From contig NZ_LVWI01000025.1 in NCBI RefSeq assembly GCF_001909055.1, forward strand, positions 1-64,000: DNA of 64,000 nucleotides, read 5' to 3'. Under the pieces are notes generated by a model. It saw only the letters and a program-made list of their open reading frames with translations. It did not search any database and was not told where the DNA came from. Of the stretch, positions 7,434 through 15,972 are shown piece by piece (the stretch's first letter is position 1; each line of letters starts with the position of its first letter). The position numbers and the translations under genes were made by a program. The DNA is from Paenibacillus helianthi. GTDB taxonomy: Bacteria > Bacillota > Bacilli > Paenibacillales > Paenibacillaceae.

Positions 7434-9578
7434 ATGAAAACGTACTCAAAGCTTTTGACAACCCTATCGCTTTCGATGAGCATGGTACTGGGTGCTGCAT
7501 TGCCCGCATGGGCTTCCCCAGATACAAGCGTTAATAACAAACTGGATTACAGTACGGACGTTGTTTATCAAATTGTGACCGACCGGTTCGCAGACGGCAA
7601 TTCGTCTAACAATCCGACAGGTTCTGCATTCAGCAGCGATCATTCCAATTTAAAACTGTATTTTGGAGGAGACTGGCAGGGAATCATCAATAAAATCAAT
7701 GACGGCTACCTGACCGGTATGGGAGTTACGGCACTTTGGATTTCTCAGCCTGTGGAGAACATCACCTCTGTCATCAACTATTCCGGCCTTAACAACACAG
7801 CTTATCACGGATATTGGCCCCGGGATTTCAAAAAAACCAACGCTGCCTTCGGGAGCTTTACCGATTTTCAAAACCTGATCTCTACAGCGCATGCGAATAA
7901 CATCAAGGTCATTATCGACTTTGCTCCAAACCATACCAGCCCGGCTTCGTCCACGAACGCAAGCTTTGCCGAGAATGGCAAGCTGTATAATAACGGCACG
8001 TTGCTCGGAGCTTATGGAAGCGACTCCGCTGGTTTGTTCCATCACAACGGCGGCACGGATTTTTCCACCATTGAAGATGGCATTTACAGAAACCTCTTTG
8101 ATCTGGCGGACATCAATCAAAATAACAGCACGATTGACAGCTATTTCAAGGAAGCTATAGACCTCTGGCTTGGCCTCGGTATAGACGGAATCAGATTTGA
8201 TGCAGTGAAACATATGCCATTTGGCTGGCAAAAAAGCTACGTCTCCTCCATCTATAGCGGCAGTCATCCGGTTTTCACCTTCGGTGAATGGTTCCTTGGC
8301 CCTGACGAGACCAGTACGGACAATGTCAATTTTGCCAACAACAGTGGTATGAACCTGCTAGACTTCGCATACGCCCAGGAAGTTCGGGAAGTATTCAAGG
8401 ACAAATCGGAAACTATGAACGATCTCAACTCAGTGTTAGCGTCTACCGCATCCAGCTATGATTATATTAATAATATGGTAACCTTTATAGACAATCATGA
8501 TATGGACCGCTTCAGTGTAGCGGGTTCCAGCACGCGGCCAACCGAACAAGCCCTGGCGCTTACACTAACATCCCGCGGAGTACCGGCCATCTACTATGGT
8601 ACCGAGCAGTACATGACCGGCGTTGGTGATCCGAATAACCGGGCTATGATGACAGGGTTTAACACCAACACAACAGCTTACAAACTGATTAAAGCCTTGG
8701 CCCCGCTGCGCAAGTCTAATCCCGCTATTGCCTACGGAACGACAAAACAGTGCTGGGTCAATGACGACGTCTTCATTTATGAACGGAAATTCGGCAAAAG
8801 CGTCGCCCTCGTTGCTATCAACCGCAACACGTCCACGCCTTATCCGATTTCGAACCTGTTGACGTCCCTGCCTGCGGGCACCTATTCGGATGTGCTGGGC
8901 GGCCTGTTAAACGGCAATTCAATTACCGTTGGCAGCACCGGCTCTGTGACCAATTTCACGCTTTCAGCCGGCGGAACAGCGGTTTGGCAATATGGGGCGG
9001 CAGAGACTTCGCCGACCATCGCCAATGTCGGACCGACAATGGGCAAACCGGGCAATACCGTGACGATTGACGGCCGCGGCTTTGGCAGCACGGCGGGCAC
9101 GGTGTATTTCGGCACTACGGCTGTCACCGGTTCAAACATTGTGAGCTGGGAAGACTCCCAGATTAAAGTGAAAATCCCAAGTGTCTCTGCCGGCAAGACG
9201 AATGTATCGGTAGCCACTGCTTCCAGTACGAAGAGCAATGCTTTCAGCAATTTCAATGTACTGACGGCCGATCAGGTCACCGTACGCTTTAAAGTCAACA
9301 ACGCCACCACAGCCCTTGGAACAAAGGTATACCTGGCCGGCAATGTAGCTGAGCTTGGTGCCTGGAACGTCTCTGGTGCGATTGGCCCAATGTACAATGT
9401 AGTTGAAGCATCCTATCCAACATGGTATTTCGACGTCAGCGTACCCGCAGGGACGGCGCTGCAATTCAAGTTCGTCAAGTCGAACGGCACCACCGTCAAC
9501 TGGGAAGGCGGCAGCAACCATACGTATACAACACCAACCAGCGGCGTAGGCACAGTGACGGTCGACTGGCAAAATTAA
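7434..9578 (+). CDS. Secreted cyclodextrin glucanotransferase
   Basis: Predicted 714-residue starch-active GH13 enzyme, EC 2.4.1.19 by similarity. A signal peptide (about 1-27, ending AWA) is followed by the catalytic A/B domains (about 30-435), domain C, an IPT/TIG-like domain D (about 526-612) and a C-terminal CBM20 starch-binding domain E (about 613-714), the five-domain plan of Bacillus CGTases. The nucleophile is D256 (GIRFDAVKH), the acid/base E285 (FTFGEWFLG) and the third carboxylate D356 (FIDNHDM). F222 in NLFDLAD matches the central Phe/Tyr that separates CGTases from amylases. One oddity is Phe instead of the usual Met or Leu just before the nucleophile. The ATG follows AAAGGAG. 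It stands alone, with no linked cyclodextrin transporter. Confidence 0.92.
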   Translation: MKTYSKLLTTLSLSMSMVLGAALPAWASPDTSVNNKLDYSTDVVYQIVTDRFADGNSSNNPTGSAFSSDHSNLKLYFGGDWQGIINKINDGYLTGMGVTALWISQPVENITSVINYSGLNNTAYHGYWPRDFKKTNAAFGSFTDFQNLISTAHANNIKVIIDFAPNHTSPASSTNASFAENGKLYNNGTLLGAYGSDSAGLFHHNGGTDFSTIEDGIYRNLFDLADINQNNSTIDSYFKEAIDLWLGLGIDGIRFDAVKHMPFGWQKSYVSSIYSGSHPVFTFGEWFLGPDETSTDNVNFANNSGMNLLDFAYAQEVREVFKDKSETMNDLNSVLASTASSYDYINNMVTFIDNHDMDRFSVAGSSTRPTEQALALTLTSRGVPAIYYGTEQYMTGVGDPNNRAMMTGFNTNTTAYKLIKALAPLRKSNPAIAYGTTKQCWVNDDVFIYERKFGKSVALVAINRNTSTPYPISNLLTSLPAGTYSDVLGGLLNGNSITVGSTGSVTNFTLSAGGTAVWQYGAAETSPTIANVGPTMGKPGNTVTIDGRGFGSTAGTVYFGTTAVTGSNIVSWEDSQIKVKIPSVSAGKTNVSVATASSTKSNAFSNFNVLTADQVTVRFKVNNATTALGTKVYLAGNVAELGAWNVSGAIGPMYNVVEASYPTWYFDVSVPAGTALQFKFVKSNGTTVNWEGGSNHTYTTPTSGVGTVTVDWQN

Positions 9579-9635
9579 ACGGGAGCTGCCGGTATAAGGA
9601 ATTTGGCAGAGCTTGTTATGTATCCAACCAAAGAA

Positions 9636-9669
9636 AAAGATTAGGTGTGAGATGCCTAATCTTTTTTTT
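9636..9669 (+). terminator. CGTase terminator
   Basis: AAGATTAGG and CCTAATCTT form the stem around a 9-nt loop and are followed by eight T. Confidence 0.88.
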
Positions 9670-9965
9670 GCTTTGCTTGTATTCTGTCCTGTAGTCAATT
9701 TTCCAAAGATGAAATGCTGCGTCAACTTCATCGGCTGCTGCTTCATCATTTACGTTTTGAATTCCCTCATCCTTTTCACGACAGCTCTATACTTTCAGGC
9801 ATTCTCAGCAGAACCCTGCTGCCCCAGAGACTATTCAGAACGTCATACACCTCTCTCCCCTCCCATATACATAAGTAGAGCAATTCCGGACGTTGCCGTA
9901 GAACCTTGGCGGCCTTGTCAGAATAGGTTACAGTGTAAGCCCAAGCTGGAGGGAGAGATGGATTC
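9670..9965. other. Intergenic region upstream of spoVR
   Basis: I see no convincing gene or promoter here. A 63-residue minus-strand frame (9776-9967) reads plausibly but has no ribosome site and overlaps the spoVR start. Confidence 0.3.
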
Positions 9966-11360
9966 ATGCCCGGAGATGAGATTAGGGCGCTGGAACGGGC
10001 GATTGCCGAGATTACGGAGATTGCTTCCGGATTTGGGCTGGATTTTTACCCGATGCGTTATGAGATATGCCCGGCTGACATTATCTACACGTTCGGTGCC
10101 TACGGGATGCCTACCCGATTCGGGCACTGGAGCTTCGGAAAGACGTTTCATAAGATGAAATCGCAATATGATTTTGGTCTAAGCAAAATCTATGAGCTTG
10201 TCATTAACTCCAACCCCTGCTACGCGTTCCTGCTGGACGGCAACTCGCTGGTCCAGAACAAGCTGATCGTAGCGCATGTGCTGGCCCACTGCGATTTCTT
10301 CAAAAACAACATGCGTTTCTCCATGTCGAACCGCGATATGGTGGAGAGTATGTCGGCCACGGCAGACCGGATCGCCGATTATTCGGTCACCTATGGTATG
10401 GATGCCGTAGAGGGCTTCATTGATTCTGTGCTGGCGGTTCAGGAGCATATCGACCCCAGTCTGATCCAGCCCCGCAAGCTGGGCAAGACCCATCTGCTTG
10501 AAGCCAAGATGAAGGAACGTAAAGATACGCCTCCCGGAACTCCTGGCCCGGCCAATCCCTATGATGAGCTGTGGGATCTGGAGAACGGCAAGGCTGCCGG
10601 CCCGGAACCGGAAACCGCCGGGAAGCGTAAGTTCCCGCCCGAGCCGGAGAAGGATATCGTCTGGTTCATCCAGCAATATTCGACGGCGCTGGAGGACTGG
10701 CAGCGTGACATCATGACGATGCTTCATGACGAGATGCTCTATTTCTGGCCGCAGATGGAAACCAAGATCATGAATGAAGGCTGGGCCTCCTACTGGCATC
10801 AGCGGATCATGCGCGAGCTGGACCTGACACCTGAGGAGACGATCGAATACGCGAAGCTGAATTCTTCGGTCGTGCAGCCCTCCCGGCAGAGCCTCAATCC
10901 CTACTACCTGGGGCTGAAGATCTTTGAGGACATCGAGCGCCGCTGGGACCGTGACAAAATGTTCGAGGTCCGGGAGCTGGACTCCGACATCTCTTTTATC
11001 CGCAGCTATCTGTCGAAGCAATTGGTCAATGATCTGGACCTGTACGTCTTCGAGAAAAAAGGCCCGGAATGGAAAATCACCGACAAGGCCTGGGAAAATG
11101 TCCGTGACCAGCTGGTGCTGGCCCGGGTCAATGGCGGCTCGCCTTACCTTGTCGTTGAGGATGCGGATTATGAGCGCAACGGGGAACTGCTGATCGCCCA
11201 CCGCTATGAGAGCATCGAGCTAGACCTGAAGTACCTGGAGCGCACTCTGCCGCACATCTATGCCCTCTGGGGGCGTACCGTCCACCTGCAAACCGTGGTC
11301 GAAGACAAAAAAGCCCTTTTTACCTATGACGGTAAAAGGGTGCAGCGGAAATTTATGTAG
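9966..11360 (+). CDS. spoVR: Stage V sporulation protein R family
   Basis: Predicted 464-residue SpoVR-family protein, needed in B. subtilis for proper spore cortex formation; its biochemical role is not settled. Family features are the N-terminal [27 protein letters not shown] region, the [19 protein letters not shown] block, the [13 protein letters not shown]is/Cys/Asp motif and the central [11 protein letters not shown] motif around residue 280. Length matches the family. A purine-rich AGGGAGAG precedes the ATG. In many bacteria spoVR travels with prkA and yhbH; here prkA is 25 kb away on the other strand and yhbH is not in the window. Sporulation-specific expression is expected from the family but no clear sigma-E promoter was seen. 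Confidence 0.93.
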   Translation: MPGDEIRALERAIAEITEIASGFGLDFYPMRYEICPADIIYTFGAYGMPTRFGHWSFGKTFHKMKSQYDFGLSKIYELVINSNPCYAFLLDGNSLVQNKLIVAHVLAHCDFFKNNMRFSMSNRDMVESMSATADRIADYSVTYGMDAVEGFIDSVLAVQEHIDPSLIQPRKLGKTHLLEAKMKERKDTPPGTPGPANPYDELWDLENGKAAGPEPETAGKRKFPPEPEKDIVWFIQQYSTALEDWQRDIMTMLHDEMLYFWPQMETKIMNEGWASYWHQRIMRELDLTPEETIEYAKLNSSVVQPSRQSLNPYYLGLKIFEDIERRWDRDKMFEVRELDSDISFIRSYLSKQLVNDLDLYVFEKKGPEWKITDKAWENVRDQLVLARVNGGSPYLVVEDADYERNGELLIAHRYESIELDLKYLERTLPHIYALWGRTVHLQTVVEDKKALFTYDGKRVQRKFM

Positions 11361-11367
11361 AAGTAAA

Positions 11368-11425
11368 TGGGCACTATCAGCGCGTTTCCCTAGCGGAAAT
11401 GCGCTGGTTCGTGCCCTTTTCTTTT
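11368..11425 (+). terminator. spoVR terminator
   Basis: A two-part stem, GGGCAC...GTGCCC enclosing CAGCGC-TTTCC/GGAAA-GCGCTG, is followed by TTTTCTTTT. Confidence 0.88.
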
Positions 11426-11503
11426 AGACAAGCAAGCATCCGACTCTCCACAGCTTCAACCAATCGGAGAGTTATGCTCGGCTGGGATAGCCTGTTCCGT
11501 TAT

Positions 11504-13006
11504 TTATGAAAGCGAATTTACGAACTTCACCTCCGGAAAGCGGCTATCCGGTCCTTTCATTAAGCTTCCGCCTTGCTTTTTCAGATACCTATCGAAGAAA
11601 TCCAGCATATAGGCATTGATCACGGAGTCTGCTCTTTGGGGCTCAATCTTTCCTGTAACGCCCAGCATTTTGAAAATCGGAGAAATAAACTGTACGTCGG
11701 TAAAATTTAAATGCTCCGTATTTTCGATATATAGGACTCGTCCCCCTACGCCGACCGTTTCGCGCATCCGTTCAAGCTCCAACTTTTTATCTTCCGTGAC
11801 TTGATCCTCCCACTCTCTAGTCGAGCCCATACGGCTAAGCTCTGCATCCGTGTAAACCCGGTTATCCATCACCATTTTTAATTTTTCGAAATAGCTTTCC
11901 GAGTTGAGGAACAAAAACGGCTTACGCAGACCCTCCCGGTCCCGCAGACGATAAAGCCCTCCATCAAGGTCTATGCCAACCGCGATCCGCGGATCGTAAG
12001 CAGCATCATAGGCCGTTGCTCCGCCGATGGAATGACCGAACACCCCGACATGACCAAGATCAATCTTTCCTTTGATCTGACTTGGAATCTGCCCCGATTG
12101 GATGAGCTCGAATTGGTCCAGCGCAAACGCCACATCCCCGGTTAAGACTTTTCCCAGCTTGTCGCGAATTTCTATTCCTGTCCGGTAATCATTGTCGGGT
12201 GAGAATAAGTCGTTGGTTGTGCTGGTCGTGATTCGCCCGTCCGGAAACTCGGTGGCAAATGTATTGTAGGTGTGGTCGATCACAGCCACGATATATCCGT
12301 GACTCGCGAGATCTTCAGCTTGCGACGTGTGGAGGAACCTGGAAGAGCCATTGCCGGGATTTGCAAGGATCAGCGGGTATGATTTCTGTGCCGGAGAGAC
12401 TTCAGCCCCCGAATAAGTATGACTGGATACGTACCTCAGGTGCCCAAAAGTAAACCCGGGAAGTCCATAGTCCGCGGCCATATAACTTAAAATCCGGGGT
12501 TCAGGAATAAAGGGAGCATACTTGCCGGTGCCCGCTTGAGCCGGATACCATACCTGAACCATTAATTCTCTATGACCCTCTCTGTCTTCGCCGTAAATCT
12601 CTTTCCTATGGGTATCCACGAAATGAAAGGTTTGCGTACCTACCTTAAATCCGCCTGTGGGTTCAGGTAGTTTAAATACAGGAAAAGCATACATAAGAAT
12701 CGCTGTTACAGCCAGCATCACCGCTATAGCGGTATAAGCCGTACCCCATATGAATCGCGGAATTTTTTTGGGGCCGATTTTTTTAAAATAGCTAAACCCT
12801 GAAACAACTAAAAAAAGGATCGTTAGGCCATAGGGGAACAATAGCTGAACTCTGTATCCTTCCACCGTCCAATGAATGACCAGTAAAAGTGTAGCGATCC
12901 CGCTTGCAACGAATACTGGAGTTTTACGCCGTCCTTTTTTTAATAGGACTGTACATGCAAACAAGCCGATGTTTGATAAAAAAAGTAACAGTTCAAACAG
13001 TCTCAT
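11504..13006 (-). CDS. Membrane-anchored alpha/beta hydrolase (PAF acetylhydrolase-like)
   Basis: Predicted 500-residue protein. Four hydrophobic helices (about 3-20, 30-47, 54-72, 87-108) precede an alpha/beta-hydrolase domain. The nucleophile elbow is GHSIGG with S326, in the style of the platelet-activating-factor acetylhydrolase/isoform II family (VQVWYPA, LILANPGNG and YIVAVIDHTYNT blocks upstream). The acid is probably Asp in DLDGG and a late His (IENTEHLNF). The ATG follows AAGGAG. It is divergent from bceR and convergent with spoVR. The substrate cannot be read from the sequence; a lipid or other ester at the membrane is plausible. Confidence 0.78.
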   Translation of the reverse strand: MRLFELLLFLSNIGLFACTVLLKKGRRKTPVFVASGIATLLLVIHWTVEGYRVQLLFPYGLTILFLVVSGFSYFKKIGPKKIPRFIWGTAYTAIAVMLAVTAILMYAFPVFKLPEPTGGFKVGTQTFHFVDTHRKEIYGEDREGHRELMVQVWYPAQAGTGKYAPFIPEPRILSYMAADYGLPGFTFGHLRYVSSHTYSGAEVSPAQKSYPLILANPGNGSSRFLHTSQAEDLASHGYIVAVIDHTYNTFATEFPDGRITTSTTNDLFSPDNDYRTGIEIRDKLGKVLTGDVAFALDQFELIQSGQIPSQIKGKIDLGHVGVFGHSIGGATAYDAAYDPRIAVGIDLDGGLYRLRDREGLRKPFLFLNSESYFEKLKMVMDNRVYTDAELSRMGSTREWEDQVTEDKKLELERMRETVGVGGRVLYIENTEHLNFTDVQFISPIFKMLGVTGKIEPQRADSVINAYMLDFFDRYLKKQGGSLMKGPDSRFPEVKFVNSLS

Positions 13007-13157
13007 CCCGATTCTCCTTTTTAAAACTTTCTATTTTTGTTTGTTCCAATCTTATCCTCACAGACCAGACTGAGCTATCGATTTACCTTACATTAATCTT
13101 ACAAGTATGAAATTCGCTTGCGGGAGTGGAGGACCCGTATAACGGTTTCTCATCCGC

Positions 13158-13185
13158 TTGAAAGAGTGCCGCTTGAGGTTATAAT
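13158..13185 (+). promoter_or_regulatory. Sigma-A promoter of bceRS
   Basis: TTGAAA (13158-13163), 16-bp spacer and TATAAT (13180-13185) lie about 115 bp before the bceR ATG. A partial BceR-like site, TTACA-N4-TGAAA, lies further upstream at 13099-13112. Confidence 0.7.
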
Positions 13186-13300
13186 AGTTTACAGCTGAAC
13201 CTAATCCAGCCTATTCAAGCCATAGAAACACAGTAAGTTCCCATCGCTCCTCGGAGACGGCATGCTGGTGTTTTTTCAAATCAGAAAAGGAGCCAAATCT

Positions 13301-14002
13301 ATGTTTAGTATCCTGATTGTAGAAGACGATCTTAAGCTGGCGCAGCTGCTTCAATCCTATGTGGAGAAATACGGGTATCGGGCTGAAGCGGTCCAGGAGT
13401 TCGACCGGGTTATGGAGGTGTTTCAGGACATTCGTCCGGATCTGGTGCTGCTAGATGTCAATCTGCCCCGTTACGACGGCTATTACTGGTGCAGACAAAT
13501 CCGGACGGTCTCCACCTGCCCGATTCTGTTCATCTCCGCCCGCGACGGCAAGATGGAGCTGGTCATGGCGCTGGAGAACGGGGCTGACGATTATATCGCC
13601 AAGCCCTTCGATTATGAAGTGGTCATGGCCAAGATCAAGAGCCAGCTTCGCCGCGCTTACGGCTCATACGCCCTGAGCAAGAGGGAACGGACCGTGGAAT
13701 GCACAGGACTTGTGTTGTATCCCGAAAGGCTTGAGCTGACCTTATCCGGCAAAACCGTAGATCTCAGTCATAAAGAATCCTTGCTGATCGAAACACTGAT
13801 GGAAAACAGCTCCAAGGTGGTCAGCCGCGACTATCTTCTGGACAAGCTGTGGAACAGTCAACAGGTAGTTGATGACAACACGCTTAATGTCAATATCACG
13901 CGTATCCGCAAAAAATTATCCGAGCTCGGCGTTGAAGAAGCGCTGGAAACCGTGCGGGGGGCCGGATATAAACTGCGGCCTTTCTGGAGGGAGGAACCAT
14001 GA
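13301..14002 (+). CDS. bceR: BceR-like response regulator
   Basis: Predicted 233-residue OmpR-family regulator. The receiver has the acidic pair (ILIVEDDLKL), phospho-acceptor Asp in LVLLDVNLPRYDGY and Lys in IAKPFDYEV; the winged-helix domain is at about 135-228 (LSHKESLLIETL, NITRIRKKL). DVNLP with YDGYYWCRQIR is typical of the BceR/peptide-sensing subgroup. The ATG at 13301 has AAAAGGAG; an in-frame start 39 bp earlier lacks one. It is followed by bceS with an ATGA overlap and then by bceAB, whose promoter carries a TTACA-N4-TGTAA site (15012-15025). Confidence 0.88.
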   Translation: MFSILIVEDDLKLAQLLQSYVEKYGYRAEAVQEFDRVMEVFQDIRPDLVLLDVNLPRYDGYYWCRQIRTVSTCPILFISARDGKMELVMALENGADDYIAKPFDYEVVMAKIKSQLRRAYGSYALSKRERTVECTGLVLYPERLELTLSGKTVDLSHKESLLIETLMENSSKVVSRDYLLDKLWNSQQVVDDNTLNVNITRIRKKLSELGVEEALETVRGAGYKLRPFWREEP

Positions 14003-14994
14003 GGCTGTTTTGGAGAGAGCAGGCTCCGTTAATCTTTATGTATACCGGACAGCTTCTGCTGACTGTTTACATGTGCCGCTTATCCGGTTTCCGGAATACC
14101 TTCGATCTTGTGTACATCTGCATCGTAAATACGGCCTTATTCACGTTTTACCTGATATACCGTTATATCCGCCATTACCGGTTTTACCGGAGGCTGACCC
14201 GTCCGCTTCTGTCCATCGACGAATCGGCCGAATTTGCCGGGAACGCACCGCTCGCGGGTGCACTTCGGCATCTGCTCCAGGGGAACTATCGTCTGTATCA
14301 GAACGATATCCAACAATACCGGAAAAAGCTAAACGATCACATCACCTTCATCAATCAGTGGGTGCACCAGATGAAAACCCCGCTCTCCGTTATGCATCTT
14401 GCGGTTCAGAATGAAACCGACCCCTTCTTTGACAGCCTTCGAGAGGAAATAGACAAGCTGAAGAAGGGGCTTGACACGGTGCTGTATACCTCACGCTTGG
14501 ATGCGTTCGAGCAGGATTTCGTGGCGGAGCCGGTGCATCTTCATCAGCTGGTCGGGAAAGTGGTGGCTGAACACAAAAATTTATTTATCCGCAATAAGGT
14601 CTTCCCGGAAATCCAGGTGGATGACCGGCTGATGGTCATGTCCGATGACAAGTGGCTTGCATTCGCACTTAGCCAATTAATCACCAATGCGGTACGGTAT
14701 TCAGCAGGCGCAAGCAGCCGTGTCCTGATTCGCTCGGATGTACGCGGACAGCTAGCCGCTCTTGAGATTCGGGACAACGGCGCGGGAATCCCGAAACAGG
14801 ATATCAAGCGGGTGTTCGACGCCTATTTTACAGGGGAAAACGGAAGACGGTTCGGCGAATCCACCGGCATGGGTCTCTACCTGGTTCGGGAAATCGCCTC
14901 ACGGCTTGATCATCAAGTCGAGATTGAATCCGAGCAGGGCCAAGGAACCGCAGTACGTATATGGATGGGAATCACGCATGTTCAAGCTCCATGA
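13999..14994 (+). CDS. bceS: BceS-like intramembrane-sensing histidine kinase
   Basis: Predicted 331-residue kinase with two membrane helices close together (about 10-28 and 38-56) and no real extracellular loop, the hallmark of intramembrane-sensing kinases. The H box is FINQWVHQMKTPLSVMH; the ATPase domain has the N box LSQLITNAVRYS and G boxes IRDNGAGIP and GMGLYLVREI. It overlaps bceR by 4 bp behind GGAGGGAGG. In this family the BceAB transporter acts as the real sensor and hands the flux signal to the kinase, which agrees with bceAB lying directly downstream. Confidence 0.9.
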   Translation: MRLFWREQAPLIFMYTGQLLLTVYMCRLSGFRNTFDLVYICIVNTALFTFYLIYRYIRHYRFYRRLTRPLLSIDESAEFAGNAPLAGALRHLLQGNYRLYQNDIQQYRKKLNDHITFINQWVHQMKTPLSVMHLAVQNETDPFFDSLREEIDKLKKGLDTVLYTSRLDAFEQDFVAEPVHLHQLVGKVVAEHKNLFIRNKVFPEIQVDDRLMVMSDDKWLAFALSQLITNAVRYSAGASSRVLIRSDVRGQLAALEIRDNGAGIPKQDIKRVFDAYFTGENGRRFGESTGMGLYLVREIASRLDHQVEIESEQGQGTAVRIWMGITHVQAP

Positions 14995-15011
14995 ACATGC
15001 TTTGTTTTTTA

Positions 15012-15025
15012 TTACAGCATTGTAA
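15012..15025. promoter_or_regulatory. BceR-type operator upstream of bceAB
   Basis: TTACAGCATTGTAA is a perfect TTACA-N4-TGTAA palindrome. It matches the TNACA-N4-TGTAA site described for BceR-like regulators and lies between bceS and bceA, about 110 bp before the bceA start. Confidence 0.7.
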
Positions 15026-15134
15026 GATTGGTTTAAGGATAATCGATGGGATAGCGATTGTGGAGCGGTTATGATTATGCGGGAGAGCCTTGGATAGTCG
15101 AAATTCCGGCCCCATGAAAGGAAGAATGCTTGAT

Positions 15135-15908
15135 ATGGATATGTTAATCGTGCGCAATCTGGCAAAAGTATATGATGGCAGCATGGGGTATAAAGCGATG
15201 AGTGATATGAACCTGGTTGTCGGGAAAGGCGAATTTGTCGGCATTATGGGTCCTTCCGGCAGTGGCAAAACAACGCTGCTGAACGTAGTATCCACAATCG
15301 ACACGCCTACCTCCGGGGAAGTGTTGATTCATGGCGAAAACCCTCATTTGTTATCCAAACACGATCTGGCCCTGTTCCGCAGACGGAAGCTGGGCTTTGT
15401 CTTTCAGGATTTCAATCTGCTGGATACGCTGACCATCGGGGAAAATATCATTCTCCCTCCTACGCTGGACGGGAAAAGTGTGAAAGAGATGGACGCCAAG
15501 CTTCATCCGGTGGCCGAAAAACTGGGCATCACCGAAATTCTGAATAAACGAACCTATGAAGTGTCGGGAGGGCAACGGCAGAGGGCCGCCATTGCAAGGG
15601 CCATCATTCATTCCCCTTCGCTGCTGCTGGCCGATGAGCCGACGGGAAATCTCGATTCCAAATCCTCACGCGATGTCATGGAAATGATGGAGACCATCAA
15701 CCATACCGATCATACGACCATGCTGCTGGTCACCCATGATGCTCTCGCGGCCAGCTACTGCCACCGGGTCGTATTTATCAAGGACGGCCGGCTCTATAAT
15801 GAATTTTACAGGGGGGACAACCGCCAGGCCTTCTTCCAGCAGATTATCGATATGCTTTCGCTAATGGGAGGGAATGCACATGAGCTTTCACCGCTCCGTG
15901 TTCATTAA
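15135..15908 (+). CDS. bceA: BceA-like ABC transporter ATPase
   Basis: Predicted 257-residue ATPase with Walker A GPSGSGKTT, signature VSGGQRQRAAIARAI, Walker B LLLADEPTGNLD and switch His in LLVTHDALAA. MLIVRNLAKVYDG near the start and TIDTPTSGEV are typical of peptide-7-exporter (Bce-type) ATPases. Of several in-frame ATGs, 15135 has the best spacing (10 nt) to AAAGGAAG; starts further upstream would include the ribosome site in the coding region. It works with BceB in resistance to bacitracin-like cell-wall antibiotics and in signalling through BceS. The exact antibiotic is not visible in the sequence. Confidence 0.88.
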   Translation: MDMLIVRNLAKVYDGSMGYKAMSDMNLVVGKGEFVGIMGPSGSGKTTLLNVVSTIDTPTSGEVLIHGENPHLLSKHDLALFRRRKLGFVFQDFNLLDTLTIGENIILPPTLDGKSVKEMDAKLHPVAEKLGITEILNKRTYEVSGGQRQRAAIARAIIHSPSLLLADEPTGNLDSKSSRDVMEMMETINHTDHTTMLLVTHDALAASYCHRVVFIKDGRLYNEFYRGDNRQAFFQQIIDMLSLMGGNAHELSPLRVH

Positions 15909-15972
15909 GAAGAGTGCCCGGTGTATCCCGTCCATGATGACCATTCCGGTAACAAGCCCGGGGGGGCAATAA
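15880..15972 (+). CDS. Possible 30-residue leader ORF abutting bceB
   Basis: GGGAGGG sits 6 nt before an ATG that opens a 30-codon frame ending TAA directly before the bceB ATG (TAAATG). It overlaps the end of bceA and lies in the same phase as bceB. The peptide is basic and Ser-rich with no recognised motif. It may couple bceB translation to bceA. Equally it may be chance, since a normal bceB ribosome site is otherwise only GGGGGG. Confidence 0.35.
   Translation: MSFHRSVFIKKSARCIPSMMTIPVTSPGGQ

Noticed and set aside
9776..9967. 63-residue minus-strand frame upstream of spoVR with plausible composition
   Set aside because: It has no ribosome site, starts inside the spoVR start region on the opposite strand and matches no family I know.
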